A stretch of DNA of 64,000 nt from Actinomadura craniellae (GCF_003289645.1 NZ_QLYX01000007.1:248001-312000), one strand, 5' to 3'. Shown: positions 25,162-36,268, numbered from the stretch's first letter. Program-made: numbers and translations. Notes: generated by a model from the sequence alone, not told the origin.

Positions 25162-26022
25162 TCAGGTGGTGGTTCCGGGGGCGGGCACGGCGTGTTCGGC
25201 GGCGCGGCTGACCTGTTCCCAGGCGGCCCAGGTCGTCATCCGCCGGCGGGAGATGTCGAAGGCCAGGTCGTAGACCATGCTGCCGAGCAGCAGCCGCAGC
25301 GGCGGGTCTTCGCCGTCGACCAGCTTCAGCAGCGCCTCGGCGGCCAGGCGCGGCTCGCTGTCGATCGAGCCCTCGGCCCACTGCTTTTCCAGCTCGGCGC
25401 GCAACGGGCCGTACTCCGCCAGCGGCGACGTCGTCGTCATGCTGGTGTACAGGTCGGTCCAGTAGCCGCCGGGCTGGACGATGCTGAGCTTGACGCCGAA
25501 CGGCGCGGCCTCCATCGCCAGCGCTTCGCTCATGCCTTCCAGCGCGAACTTGCTCGCGCTGTACATGCCGGTGCTCGGGAAGCCGCCCAGGGCGGCGATG
25601 CTGGAGACCTGCACGATGTGACCGGACGCCTGGGCGCGCAGGTGCGGCAGGACGGCCTGGCAGACCCACATCGCCCCGAAGAAGTTGACCTCCAGTTGGG
25701 CGCGCGCCTGGGCCTCGGTGAACTCCTCGACCATGCCCGAGGACATGGTCCCGGCGTTGTTCACCACGATGTCGAGCCGGCCGAAGTGCTCGGCGGCGGT
25801 GCGCACGGCGGTGAACACCGCGTCGCGGTCGGTCACGTCCAGGGGAAGGGCGAGCAGCCGGTCCCCGTACCGGTCGTCGAAGTCCTGGCGTGTGATGGTG
25901 CGGGCGGCGGCGGCCACCTGGTCGCCGCGCTCCAGCGCGGCGAGGGCGAACGCGCGGCCCAGGCCGCGGCTGGCTCCCGTGATGAACCAGGTGCGGGGAG
26001 AAACGGCATCCGGGGTGCGCAT
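25162..26022 (-). CDS. Short-chain dehydrogenase/reductase
   Basis: This 286-aa classical SDR has TGASRGLG at 15-22, NNAG, a catalytic Ser in VSSIAALGG and Y-S-A-S-K. The long C-terminal part and the motif VQPGGYWTDLY resemble the SDR group annotated as oxidoreductases next to TetR genes. It is divergent from the TetR gene at 26151, with two matching operators in between. The ABC-F gene follows 99 nt downstream and could be cotranscribed. Confidence 0.92.
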   Translation of the reverse strand: MRTPDAVSPRTWFITGASRGLGRAFALAALERGDQVAAAARTITRQDFDDRYGDRLLALPLDVTDRDAVFTAVRTAAEHFGRLDIVVNNAGTMSSGMVEEFTEAQARAQLEVNFFGAMWVCQAVLPHLRAQASGHIVQVSSIAALGGFPSTGMYSASKFALEGMSEALAMEAAPFGVKLSIVQPGGYWTDLYTSMTTTSPLAEYGPLRAELEKQWAEGSIDSEPRLAAEALLKLVDGEDPPLRLLLGSMVYDLAFDISRRRMTTWAAWEQVSRAAEHAVPAPGTTT

Positions 26023-26045
26023 GTGCAGAACTCCGATCGGTTGTC

Positions 26046-26124
26046 TTCACCATTCGAGACGGTCCGTCTCGTCTCGAATGGTGAAGGTATCCCTCACCCC
26101 CGATCCTGTCAAGACGGACCGTCT
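26046..26124. promoter_or_regulatory. Two TetR-type operators between SDR and tetR
   Basis: AGACGGTCCGTCT (26057-26069) and AGACGGACCGTCT (26112-26124) are 13-bp palindromes differing only in the central base. The first also lies inside a larger perfect 16-bp inverted repeat (26046-26061 with 26070-26085). They bracket the SDR promoter, so repression by the divergent TetR and its own autoregulation are expected. Confidence 0.8.
26084..26112 (-). promoter_or_regulatory. Promoter of the SDR gene
   Basis: Minus strand TTGACA (26107-26112), 17-nt spacer, TACCTT (26084-26089): a near-consensus housekeeping promoter, with one operator touching the -35 box and one just downstream of the start point. 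Confidence 0.75.
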
Positions 26125-26150
26125 CGTCTAGTTTTTGTTAGGTTGACGGC

Positions 26151-26762
26151 ATGACGACGCAACACAAGCCCCCCTCCGGCACGGCCCGCCGGAGCGAGGC
26201 TTCCCGGCGGGCCATCCTCGCCGCGGCCTTCGAGCTGGTGCAGGAAGTGGGATACGCCAGGCTGAGCATCGAGGGCATCGCCGCCCGGGCCGGTGTCGGC
26301 AAGCAAACGATCTACCGCTGGTGGCCCTCCAAGGGGGCGGTCCTCTTCGACGCCTTCCTCATGCTCAGCGAGCAACCGGACGGCGGAGCGGCCGCCCTGC
26401 CCGACACCGGTGATCTGGAGGCGGACCTGAAGGCGGTACTCCGAGCCACGGTCGAAGAACTCAACGATCCGCGCTACGACGAGCCGATGCGCGCCCTGAA
26501 CACCGAGATCACCCATGATCCGGCGCTCGCCGCTCTCTACGCGGAACGACTGGACGGCCCGATGCGGGAACTGAAGAAACAACGACTGCGCAGCGCCCAG
26601 CGGGCCGGGCAGCTGACCGAAGACCTCGACCTCGACGTGGCCGTCGACATGCTCTGGGGGCCACTGCTCAACCGATGGCTCCAGCGCAGCGGGGCGCTCA
26701 CCCCCGCCTACGCCGACAGCATTGTCGAGACCGCCCTCAACGGGCTCCGCCCGCGTCGCTGA
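26151..26762 (+). CDS. TetR-family regulator controlling the divergent SDR
   Basis: This 203-aa protein has an HTH at about residues 18-65 (ARLSIEGIAARAGVGKQTIYRWWPSKG in context) and a TetR_C_11-like C-terminal domain. It sits next to two 13-bp palindromes that fit TetR dimers. Ligand unknown; the SDR and possibly the ABC-F gene are the likely regulon. A close copy of its last residues survives as a remnant at 15687-15761. Confidence 0.93.
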   Translation: MTTQHKPPSGTARRSEASRRAILAAAFELVQEVGYARLSIEGIAARAGVGKQTIYRWWPSKGAVLFDAFLMLSEQPDGGAAALPDTGDLEADLKAVLRATVEELNDPRYDEPMRALNTEITHDPALAALYAERLDGPMRELKKQRLRSAQRAGQLTEDLDLDVAVDMLWGPLLNRWLQRSGALTPAYADSIVETALNGLRPRR

Positions 26763-26841
26763 GGGGAGGGTCGGGGCGCCTCCCGGCGGTACGGCTCTCC
26801 CGCCAGGGCGGCGAGGTCGCAGGCGAGGGTCGAGCTAGTCG

Positions 26842-26885
26842 CATAGTTGAGTAATGGTCGATGTGACTATGTGCCGCGTTATGCT
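26842..26885 (+). promoter_or_regulatory. Promoter and possible operator of the PadR gene
   Basis: TATGCT (26880-26885) lies 6 nt before the ATG at 26892, a leaderless layout. Upstream, CATAGT (26842-26847) and ACTATG (26866-26871) form an inverted repeat that could be the PadR binding site for autoregulation. Confidence 0.5.
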
Positions 26886-26891
26886 CGGGGC

Positions 26892-27464
26892 ATGTCGTTG
26901 CGCAACGCGGTGCTGGCCGCCCTTCTGGAGGGCGAGGCGTCCGGATACGACCTGGCCAAGAGCTTCGACGCCTCGGTGGCCAACTTCTGGATGGCCACTC
27001 CCCAGCAGCTCTACCGGGAACTGGAGAAGATGGCCGCCGCGGGCCTGGTCCAGGCGCGCGTCGTCCACCAGGAACGCCGTCCCAACAAACGCCTGTTCTC
27101 CCTCACCGACGCGGGCCGCCGTACCCTGCACGAGTTCACCGCCGCCCCGCCGCGCCCCGGCGCGATGCGCGAGGAACTGATGGTCCAGGTCCAGGCGATC
27201 GACGCGGGCGATACCGAAGCCGTCAAGAACGCCATCCGGGAACGCGTGACCTGGGCCGAAGCCAAGATCGCCCGCTACGAACGCCTCCGCGTCCGCCTCC
27301 TGGACGGCCGCACCGAGGAAGAGCACCTGGCCACCGCCGACCGCATCGGCCCCTACCTCACCCTGATGCGCGGGCTGGCGTTCGAGCGCGAGAACCTGCA
27401 TTGGGGCCGGCAGGCCCTGGCCATCCTCGACCGGCGCGCCGCGCCCCGCGCCCCTGTGGAATGA
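26892..27464 (+). CDS. PadR-family regulator
   Basis: This 190-aa protein has a PadR winged helix at residues 1-85 (LRNAVLAALLEGEASGYDLAKSF, ATPQQLYRELEKMAAAGLV, RLFSLTDAGRRTL) and a Vir_act-alpha-C helical tail (EELMVQVQAIDAGD). The ATG at 26892 is chosen because it lies 6 nt after a TAnnnT box; an upstream start at 26847 would read through the promoter. It is followed after 7 nt by a small membrane protein gene. Confidence 0.92.
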   Translation: MSLRNAVLAALLEGEASGYDLAKSFDASVANFWMATPQQLYRELEKMAAAGLVQARVVHQERRPNKRLFSLTDAGRRTLHEFTAAPPRPGAMREELMVQVQAIDAGDTEAVKNAIRERVTWAEAKIARYERLRVRLLDGRTEEEHLATADRIGPYLTLMRGLAFERENLHWGRQALAILDRRAAPRAPVE

Positions 27465-27471
27465 AGGGACC

Positions 27472-27708
27472 GTGAGCGACCCCATGCCGTCCCTGGACCG
27501 GACACACTGGCTGATCTTCGCCGTGAGCGCCGCGCTCTCGCTCGCTCTCTCCCCCATCACGGTGATCTACGCTGCGCTGATCGGCCCCCTCGGCCTGTGC
27601 GTAACCGCACTGCTCCGCCGCACCCGCGCCGCCGCGGCCTTCGCCGGCATCACCGCCGGAACCCTGCCCTACCTCCTCGCCGCCCTGGTGCAGGGGAGCT
27701 CTGCGTGA
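27472..27708 (+). CDS. Small membrane protein downstream of padR
   Basis: This 78-aa protein has two or three hydrophobic segments (LIFAVSAALSLALSPITVIY and GITAGTLPYLLAALVQG). The GTG at 27472 follows AAGGGACC and lies 7 nt after the padR stop, so the two are one transcript. It may be a small transporter subunit or the target controlled by PadR. No family recognised. Confidence 0.6.
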   Translation: MSDPMPSLDRTHWLIFAVSAALSLALSPITVIYAALIGPLGLCVTALLRRTRAAAAFAGITAGTLPYLLAALVQGSSA

Positions 27709-27716
27709 GGTTCGAT

Positions 27717-27739
27717 GCCGCCGCCCGCACGCCGGCGGC
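27717..27739. terminator. Hairpin in a convergent gap
   Basis: GCCGCCG/CGGCGGC (27717-27723 with 27733-27739), 9-nt loop, lies between the small membrane protein gene and the Dabb gene. Confidence 0.45.
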
Positions 27740-27745
27740 GCCGTG

Positions 27746-28171
27746 TCACGCGCTCTTCGGAGCGTCGCCGTCCGGGACGCCGCTGCCCTCGTAGGAGCCG
27801 AGGCCGCCGACCAGGTCGAGCAGTTCGGGGTGGTCGGTGAAGCGGTCGCTGTGCACCTGCGCGATCTTGGCGTCGATCTCGGGGTCGGGGTCGTCGGTGA
27901 GGTCGTGCGAGGTCATGTTGGCCACCAGCGGCAGGCCGAGGGAGTCGATCTGGCGGTGCAGCGGGTCGTACATGTAGGTGCGGTAGGCGTCGACGTCCTT
28001 GAGCGCGTATATCGCGCCGTACTCGAAGTCGTCGCTGAGGTCGCGGCCGACCAGGTGGTACTCGACGACGTCGAGCTTGTCGCCGAGCTCGCGCATCAGG
28101 CCGAGCACGTGCTGGACCTGGTCGGCGGGGGCGTCGGGGCGCAGAGCCAGACGGACCTGGTGGTAGATCAT
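27746..28171 (-). CDS. Dabb (stress-responsive A/B barrel) family protein
   Basis: This 141-aa protein has a dimeric alpha/beta barrel pattern: MIYHQVRLALRPDAP, VVEYHLVGRDLSDDFEYGAIYAL and DVDAYRTYMYDPLHRQ. Family members include small cyclases, monooxygenases and proteins of unknown role. The ATG at 28171 has AGGAGAA 4 nt upstream. It is divergent from a TetR gene across a spacer full of TGCAAC-type repeats, so it is probably that regulator's target. Confidence 0.85.
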   Translation of the reverse strand: MIYHQVRLALRPDAPADQVQHVLGLMRELGDKLDVVEYHLVGRDLSDDFEYGAIYALKDVDAYRTYMYDPLHRQIDSLGLPLVANMTSHDLTDDPDPEIDAKIAQVHSDRFTDHPELLDLVGGLGSYEGSGVPDGDAPKSA

Positions 28172-28195
28172 GACGGTTCTCCTTCGATGCACATT

Positions 28196-28319
28196 GATGC
28201 AACTCGTTGTTGCGTTTGTGACCCTAGGTGCCGCGAGCCATTAACGCAACCTATCGGTGCGTTAGTGGCGCCCTTAACGCACCAAGTTGTTGCATCTAGC
28301 GTTCGGAGGGTTCTACGCT
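28196..28319. promoter_or_regulatory. Multi-site operator and tetR promoter
   Basis: GATGCAAC (28196-28203) and its reverse complement GTTGCATC (28289-28296) flank a second palindrome TAACGCA/TGCGTTA (28242-28248 with 28258-28264). For the plus strand, TTGCAT (28290-28295), 18-nt spacer and TACGCT (28314-28319) make a promoter 6 nt before the TetR ATG; the last operator covers its -35 box. Confidence 0.65.
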
Positions 28320-28325
28320 GGCCCT

Positions 28326-28988
28326 ATGGCAGGACACCCGCTCGAAAACGCTCAGCATCCGCGCGCCGACACCGCGACCGCCCGGCCAGGCGGCAGGACC
28401 GCGCGCGTGGGCCAGGCGGTCATCGACGCGACCATCACCGAGCTGGGCGAGGTCGGGTACGCCGCGCTGAAGATCGACGCGGTGGCCGAGCGCGCGGGCG
28501 TCAACAAGACGACGATCTACCGCCGATGGCGCACCAAGGCCGGCCTGGTGTCCACGGCCATCATCGAGCGGCGCGGCGAGCTGGTCCCGCCCGCCGACAC
28601 CGGGAGCCTGCGCGGGGACCTCATCGAGCTCCTCAAGGAGATCCGGCTCGGCCTGAAGATCCCCTGGGTCGCCGCGCTGCTGCGCGAAGCCGGGCCGCGC
28701 ACCGCCGAGAACACCGAGCTGTACGAACTCCTCGACGAGTTCTGGCCGGCACGCTTCCAGGTAGCAGGGGCGATCTTCGTCCGGGCCGTCGAACGAGGCG
28801 AGCTGCCCGCCGGCACCGACCCCGACTTCCTCCTGGAGGTGCTCTCCGGCGCGCTCTACTTCCACTGGCTCATGCTGGGCAGGGAACTCGACGACGCCTT
28901 CCTCGAACGGGTGGCCGACTTCACCCTCAACGGCGCGCAGGCCGGAGCACCGGACGCGGCCGGCGCCGATGCCCCACAATTCCGGTAG
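28326..28988 (+). CDS. TetR-family regulator
   Basis: This 220-aa protein has an HTH at about residues 45-90 ([29 protein letters not shown] in context) and a TetR_C_16-like C-terminal part. It is apparently leaderless (TACGCT 6 nt before ATG). The upstream operators suggest that it represses itself and the divergent Dabb gene. Confidence 0.92.
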   Translation: MAGHPLENAQHPRADTATARPGGRTARVGQAVIDATITELGEVGYAALKIDAVAERAGVNKTTIYRRWRTKAGLVSTAIIERRGELVPPADTGSLRGDLIELLKEIRLGLKIPWVAALLREAGPRTAENTELYELLDEFWPARFQVAGAIFVRAVERGELPAGTDPDFLLEVLSGALYFHWLMLGRELDDAFLERVADFTLNGAQAGAPDAAGADAPQFR

Positions 28989-29031
28989 TTCGGCGGAGCC
29001 CGTTCCACACCGGACCGGTAGCGTCTGGGGC

Positions 29032-29364
29032 ATGACGGTCGCCCGGTCCCTGCTGCTGTTCGCGCTGGCCGCGCTCGCCGAGATCGGTGGTGCCTGGCTC
29101 GTCTGGCAGGGCGTCCGCGAGCACCGCGGCCTGTGGTGGATCGGCGCCGGGGTCGCCGCGCTGGGCGTGTACGGGTTCGTGGCCACCCTCCAGCCCGACG
29201 CGCACTTCGGCCGCATCCTGGCCGCCTACGGCGGGGTGTTCGTGGCCGGCTCCCTGGCCTGGGGCATGGCCGCCGACGGGTTCCGGCCCGACCGGTGGGA
29301 CCTGGCCGGCTGCGCGATCTGCCTGCTCGGCGTCGCGGTCATCATGTACGCGCCGCGCGGCTGA
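29032..29364 (+). CDS. YnfA/UPF0060 family membrane protein
   Basis: This 110-aa, four-helix protein has the family pattern [50 protein letters not shown] and [18 protein letters not shown]. It is related to small multidrug resistance-type transporters; the substrate is unknown. The start lies 7 nt after TAGCGT, so it is probably leaderless. It is convergent with the two-component system, only 9 bp away. Confidence 0.93.
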   Translation: MTVARSLLLFALAALAEIGGAWLVWQGVREHRGLWWIGAGVAALGVYGFVATLQPDAHFGRILAAYGGVFVAGSLAWGMAADGFRPDRWDLAGCAICLLGVAVIMYAPRG

Positions 29365-29373
29365 CGGGGCCGG

Positions 29374-30033
29374 TCAGGGTTCGATGAGCCCGGCGCGGAT
29401 CGCGTAGCGGGTGAGTTCCAGCCGGTCCTTCAGGCCGAGTTTCTGCAGCAAGTTGGCCCGGTGCCGCTCGACGGTCTTGACGCTGATGACGAGGATGTCG
29501 GCGATCTGCTGCGAAGTGTGGCCCTCGGCGACGAGTTTGAGGATCTCCTCCTCGCGCTCGGTGATGGCCCGCTCGGGGACGGCGCCGTCCTCCCGGGCGC
29601 GGTCGAGGTAGTTGCGGATGAGGGCGTTGACCGCGCCCGGGTAGAGGAACGGCTCGCCGCGCATGGCGGCGTGGCAGGCCTCGACCAGGTCGCGGTCGGC
29701 GACGGATTTCAGGACGTAGCCGCAGGCCCCGGCCTTGAGCGCCGCGAAGAAGTACTGCTCGTTGTCGTACATGGTCAAGATGAGGATGCGCAGGTCCGGC
29801 TGGATGCGCGACAGCTCGCGGGCCGCCTGCAGGCCGGTCAGCCGGGGCATGGCGATGTCGAGGATGGCCAGGTCCGGGCGGTGGGCGCGGGCGGCCTCGA
29901 TGGCCTCGGCGCCGTCCCCGGCCTCGGCGACGACGGTCAGGTCGGGTTCGCCGTCCAGGATGAGGCGCACCCCGCGGCGGACCAGGGCGTGGTCGTCGGC
30001 GAGCAGGATGCGGGTGGCGGTCTCCTCGGGCAT
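29374..30033 (-). CDS. NarL/LuxR-family response regulator
   Basis: This 219-aa regulator has receiver domain residues D13-D14, phosphoacceptor D59 (LDIAMP), T in LTMYDN and K in VLKS. A LuxR HTH at about 150-210 (HTSQQIADILVISVKTVERHRANLLQKL) follows. It starts 2 nt after the stop of its kinase gene. Target genes are unknown. Confidence 0.94.
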   Translation of the reverse strand: MPEETATRILLADDHALVRRGVRLILDGEPDLTVVAEAGDGAEAIEAARAHRPDLAILDIAMPRLTGLQAARELSRIQPDLRILILTMYDNEQYFFAALKAGACGYVLKSVADRDLVEACHAAMRGEPFLYPGAVNALIRNYLDRAREDGAVPERAITEREEEILKLVAEGHTSQQIADILVISVKTVERHRANLLQKLGLKDRLELTRYAIRAGLIEP

Positions 30034-30035
30034 GG

Positions 30036-30983
30036 TCAGTGCCTCCCGTGCGGGGCGGGGACGGTCAGGCGCACCTCGGTGCCGCCGTCGGGGCCGGGGC
30101 CGACGGCGAGGTCGGCGCCGACCAGCAGGGCGCGTTCGCGCATGCCGTGGATGCCGGCGCCCTCGGCGGCCCGGCCGATGCCGCGGCCGTCGTCGCGGAC
30201 GCGCAGTTCCACCCCCGCCGGGGTGCGGCGGAGGGTGAGGTCGACGCGGTGGGCGCCCGCATGGCGGGCGGTGTTGGTCAGGCCCTCCTGGGCGACGCGG
30301 TACAGGACGAGTTCGGCCTCCTCGTCCAGGGGCGGCAGGTCCGCGTCGATACGGCGGTGCACGGCCAGCCCGGGCGCGGAGAACTCGGTGACGAGAGCCT
30401 TGAGCGCGCTGGCCAGGCCGAGTTCCTCCAGGACGCCGGGGCGCAGGCGGCGGGCGATGCGGCGGATCTCCTCCAGGCTGGCCCGGGTGGTCTCCTGGAC
30501 CTGGCGGATCTCCCGGCCGACGTCGGGTGGTGCGTGGTCGGCCACCCGCTTGAGTTCCAGGAGCACGGCCGTGAGGGTCTGGCCGATCTCGTCGTGGAGT
30601 TCGCGGGCGATGCGGCGGCGCTCGGCCTCCTGCGCGGACAGGGCGCGGGCGGCGCTGGTGGCGCGTTCGGTCTCCAGCCGGTCGAGCATGGTGTTGAAGG
30701 TCGCGATCAGTTCGGCGACCTCACCCTGGCCGCCGGCGGCGGGACGCGCACCCGGCCGCAGCAGGTCGGTGGTGGTCATGGCGCGGGTGAGCCGTTGCAG
30801 CGGGGCCAGACCGATGCGCAGCAGGACGGCGTTGGCGACGAGCATGGCGACCAGGCCCGCGGTGAGGACGGCGGCCTCGGTGAGCAGGACCGGGGTGGAG
30901 ACGGTGACCGGCCCCAGCAGCAGAGCCATGGCGACGATCAGCACCACGGCGTTGAGCAGGAAGATCCGCCAAAACAGGGGCAC
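30036..30983 (-). CDS. NarL-type sensor histidine kinase with HAMP domain
   Basis: This 315-aa kinase has two membrane helices (about residues 3-24 and 35-60), a HAMP-like linker (LAPLQRLTRAMTTTDLL), a HisKA_3 domain with H130 (RELHDEIGQT) and an ATPase domain (EGLTNTARHAGA, DDGRGIG, GIHGMRERALLVG). The extracytoplasmic loop is very short. I chose the GTG at 30983 because GGAGGAGG lies 8 nt upstream and MPLFWRIFLLN is a normal start; ATGs at 31028 and 31013 are poorer. It is cotranscribed with the regulator at 29374. Confidence 0.92.
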   Translation of the reverse strand: MPLFWRIFLLNAVVLIVAMALLLGPVTVSTPVLLTEAAVLTAGLVAMLVANAVLLRIGLAPLQRLTRAMTTTDLLRPGARPAAGGQGEVAELIATFNTMLDRLETERATSAARALSAQEAERRRIARELHDEIGQTLTAVLLELKRVADHAPPDVGREIRQVQETTRASLEEIRRIARRLRPGVLEELGLASALKALVTEFSAPGLAVHRRIDADLPPLDEEAELVLYRVAQEGLTNTARHAGAHRVDLTLRRTPAGVELRVRDDGRGIGRAAEGAGIHGMRERALLVGADLAVGPGPDGGTEVRLTVPAPHGRH

Positions 30984-31296
30984 CGCGCACCACCTCCTCC
31001 GTTCTCCTGGCATTCCCCTGGTCCCCACTATCCCCGGTACGGCCGGGCGACCGGCGCCCGGCCGTCACGTCCAGCCTGCGGGGCGGGCGGCCCGGCGTCC
31101 ATCGGTGCCGCCACCCATTCGCGCACCGGGGTCGTGGGGGTCTGTCACCTGCGGAAATGGGTGGTGGCACCGATGGTTACCGCGTCCCCGCGCGAGTGAT
31201 GATGAAGGGAGGACGCCACGACCATGGGAGGACTCCATCCGGCCGCGCACGACCGCACGATTCCGGCTTCGCCTGCCGCGCCGAAGGTGGTGACCC

Positions 31297-32547
31297 GTGG
31301 GACACGCTGAGACCCTGCTCGCCCTGGGCGGCGCCTTCCTGGCCGCCGCCATCCTGGCCCGGCTGGGCAGCCGGATCGGGCTGCCGACCATCCCGCTGTT
31401 CACGCTCGCGGGCATCCTGCTCGGCCCGTACACCCCCGGCCTGGTCCTGGTCGACGATCCGCACGACTTCGAAATGCTGTCCGCGCTCGGGCTGGTCCTG
31501 CTGCTGTTCTACCTGGGCCTGGAATTCCACCTGGACGACCTCAAAAGCGGCGGCAGGCGCCTGCTGGCCGCCGGAGGGATCTACCTGCTGCTGAACGTCG
31601 GCGCGGGTCTGGGCTTCGGGTTCGCCCTGGGCTGGGGCACCCGGGAGGCGCTCGTCCTGGCCGGGGTGCTGGGCATCTCCTCGTCCGCGATCGTCACCAA
31701 GATCCTCATTGATCTGGGGCGCATCGGCCGCCCGGAGACACGCCTGATCCTGGGCGTCATCGTGGTGGAGGACATCTTCCTCGCCCTGTACCTGGCGACG
31801 CTACAGCCCGTCATCGGCGACGCCCACGGCGCCGTGGAGACGATTCTGCAGGCCGCCAAGGCCTTCGCCTTCCTCCTGGTGCTGGCCGCGGCCGCCCGGT
31901 ACGGCACCCGGCTGATCGGGCGCCTGGTCTCGGTCCGGGACGACGAACTGCTGGTGATCAGCTTCCTGGGCATCGCCGTCATCGTCGCCGGCGTCTCCGA
32001 AGTCCTGGGGGTCGCCGACGCGATCGGCGCCTTCATGGTCGGCCTGATCCTCGGCAGCACCTCCTCCGGGCCGCGGATCCGCGAACTGGTGCATCCGCTG
32101 CGGGACGCCTTCGCCGCGATCTTCTTTTTCGCCTTCGGCCTGGCCATCGACCCGGGTGACATCGCCTCCGTCGCCATCCCCGTGGTCGCGGCCGCGGCGC
32201 TGACCATCGCCATGAACGTGGCCGCGGGGCTCCTCGCCGCGCGCCTGTACGGCTACGGGTCCCGGCCCGCCGCCGACATCGCCACCATCCTGCTGGCCCG
32301 GGGCGAGTTCGCGCTGATCCTGGCCGCCATGGCGGCCGGCGCCGGGCTCGACGGCCGGCTCGCGCCGTTCATCGCGGGCTACGTTCTTGTTTTGGCTGTC
32401 CTCGGTCCCGTGATGGCCGGTCACGCGCACCTGCTCGCCCGGGTCTTCGAGGCCGTACGGAACGTCCTGCCCCGCCGGGCCGACACCCCGAAGGGACGCT
32501 CACCGTCCGCGAGCTCGACGCCGGACGCGACCCGGTGGCCCGGCTGA
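31297..32547 (+). CDS. CPA2-family cation/proton antiporter (KefB-like)
   Basis: This 416-aa membrane protein has about 12 helices in the Na+/H+ exchanger fold. Visible motifs are PLFTLAGILLGPYTPGL, LLLFYLGLEFHLDDL and SSSAIVTKILIDLG; ILGVIVVEDIFLALYLATLQP carries the transport aspartate. It likely exchanges K+ or Na+ for H+. No TrkA-type regulatory subunit gene is adjacent, although such a gene often accompanies this type. The GTG at 31297 is preceded by GAAGGTGGTGA. The 268 bp upstream (31029-31296) show nothing I can name. Confidence 0.92.
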   Translation: MGHAETLLALGGAFLAAAILARLGSRIGLPTIPLFTLAGILLGPYTPGLVLVDDPHDFEMLSALGLVLLLFYLGLEFHLDDLKSGGRRLLAAGGIYLLLNVGAGLGFGFALGWGTREALVLAGVLGISSSAIVTKILIDLGRIGRPETRLILGVIVVEDIFLALYLATLQPVIGDAHGAVETILQAAKAFAFLLVLAAAARYGTRLIGRLVSVRDDELLVISFLGIAVIVAGVSEVLGVADAIGAFMVGLILGSTSSGPRIRELVHPLRDAFAAIFFFAFGLAIDPGDIASVAIPVVAAAALTIAMNVAAGLLAARLYGYGSRPAADIATILLARGEFALILAAMAAGAGLDGRLAPFIAGYVLVLAVLGPVMAGHAHLLARVFEAVRNVLPRRADTPKGRSPSASSTPDATRWPG

Positions 32548-32973
32548 CGGCGCCGTCACCTGTCCGAAGGCGCGCCGGGCGGGTGACACGTCGTTTCCTG
32601 CACTGTTCACGCGCCTGGCGACGATCCGCCCTGACTACGCATTACAACGCTTTAGCTCCGTTTGAGGTAACTCCCCGGCTTACGAGGAATCCAGACCATA
32701 ACGAACATGCCCGATTCGGAGGCCGGTAGCGGTGCCCACAACCGGAACCGAACGGGTGCGGAGCGGTCCTCGCAACCGGAGCGACCGCCCACTCCGTCCG
32801 GTGCCCGGTGGACCCGGCCCGCTTCCCGCCCGTCCACCGGGTACCGGATGCCCCTGAAGATCGACGCCGCCCCGAGGCGGTATTCACCGTCCTGTGCGTC
32901 ATCTGTCACAAACAGATCGGATGCGCATCGGCACACTTCGGCTAGATGAGCGTGAGCAAGCCGAGGAGTCGTC
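32548..32973. other. Non-coding gap before the lectin-like gene
   Basis: These 426 bp have no convincing open frame. A somewhat AT-richer stretch lies at 32630-32710 and a TGTCACA heptamer at 32904-32910, similar to ECF41 -35 boxes, but without CGTC at the right distance. The promoter of the gene at 32974 should lie here. Confidence 0.4.
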
Positions 32974-35082
<2,109 letters not shown>

Positions 35083-35084
35083 GG

Positions 35085-35132
35085 TCAGGCGGGGCGGAAC
35101 CGCAGGTCCATGTCCCACTTGGCGGGACCTGG
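35085..35132 (-). pseudogene. C-terminal remnant of a GyrI-like gene
   Basis: The minus strand reads PGPAKWDMDLRFRPA then stop, matching the end of the intact GyrI-like gene at 36955 (PDPAKWDMDLQFRLA then stop). The DNA match continues into the hairpin-forming CCGGCCCCCGCCCG tract on the argG side, as at 36921. The gene body is absent. It looks like a partial duplication or deletion scar. Confidence 0.8.
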
Positions 35133-35140
35133 CCGGAGGG

Positions 35141-36268
35141 TCAGCCAAACGGCAGTCCGGTCGGGAGCGTCGGCCTGGCATCGGCCCACCCCGCCGAGCG
35201 GATGGTCCAGTAGTTGATGACGAAGCCCGGCTTCATCTCCGCGTACGGCCCGCCCGGCCTGGTCAGCTCCTCCTGCTGGGACAGCAGCGCGCCGGTGCGC
35301 TCATCGAAGATGATCACTGCACGGGAGTGGTAGGTCCCCTGCTCGGCCTTCGGGGCACCGAACTCACCGGTGACCGTCGTGGCGCGGCCGTCGGAGGCCA
35401 GCGCGATGCCGCGGCGGCCCAGCGGGTCGGTGGCGCGACCGACCGCATGGACGCCGGGCTGCGTCGTCAGCGCCCGCATCAGGCCGGCTCGGGTTTTCGG
35501 TGGCACCGGGGCGGCCAGGAGCGAGGCCACCCTCATGAACTTGGTGCCGGCGAGTTCCGCTTCCCGCCCGGCCGACGGCCGGAGCGCGCCCGCGGCCCGC
35601 ATCGCCGTCCGGCTCAGGAACCTCTCGGCGAGCTCGGCCGGTGCGGTCGGCAGGCTCCGCAGGTCCCCGGACGACAGCCCGCCCGGGAACTCCCCGCCGC
35701 CGCTGCGGGTGTCCACCCGCCACTTCTCCGCCCTGGTGGTGTAAGTGGAGTAGCTGTCGGCCGACCAGACGCGGAAACTCGACGGTGACCCGGCCCTGCG
35801 CCACAGCGCCATGTCCCGTTCGGTCGGCGGGCGGGCCGGGATGACCCGGCTGTGGAACGCCTCGCCCATGCCGGGCTTCGCGCCCCACCAGCTGAACGAC
35901 TCGGTGTGCGCACCGGTGACCGCGTAGGTCCCGGTCCTCGCACGCATGATGTAGGAGTGGCCCCCGATCTGGCTGACGTACCAGTAGTTGCCGGTCGGCT
36001 GCCGTTCCGCCTTCTCCGCCGCCGCCAGGAACATCCCCCTGTCGTCCAGGTGCACCGGACCGGGCGGCGCGGGTGGGTTCCCTCCGGCGAGCGTGATCGC
36101 CACGGCCGCCGCTACGCCTACCGCGACCATGCCGCCCAGCCCCCACCGCAGCCGGGGCAGGGAACGGCGTTGCGGCTCCTTCAACAGCGCCTTCGCCCGG
36201 GCGATCTCCTGGGCGGTGGGTGGGGCGGGCTCGGGATAGTGACCCCGGACCATCCGCACTTCATCCAT
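35141..36268 (-). CDS. CU044_5270-family membrane protein, partner of the ECF sigma factor
   Basis: This 375-aa protein has a cytoplasmic N-terminus (about 45 residues, Pro/Arg-rich), one helix (GLGGMVAVGVAAAVAITLAG) and a large outer domain with GNYWYVSQIGGHSYIM and VWSADSYSTYTTRAEKW. The family is named after a Streptomyces protein and typically follows ECF sigma genes, so an anti-sigma-like or sensor role is inferred. The ATG at 36268 overlaps the sigma gene by 8 nt and has GGAGGAA upstream. Confidence 0.82.
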   Translation of the reverse strand: MDEVRMVRGHYPEPAPPTAQEIARAKALLKEPQRRSLPRLRWGLGGMVAVGVAAAVAITLAGGNPPAPPGPVHLDDRGMFLAAAEKAERQPTGNYWYVSQIGGHSYIMRARTGTYAVTGAHTESFSWWGAKPGMGEAFHSRVIPARPPTERDMALWRRAGSPSSFRVWSADSYSTYTTRAEKWRVDTRSGGGEFPGGLSSGDLRSLPTAPAELAERFLSRTAMRAAGALRPSAGREAELAGTKFMRVASLLAAPVPPKTRAGLMRALTTQPGVHAVGRATDPLGRRGIALASDGRATTVTGEFGAPKAEQGTYHSRAVIIFDERTGALLSQQEELTRPGGPYAEMKPGFVINYWTIRSAGWADARPTLPTGLPFG

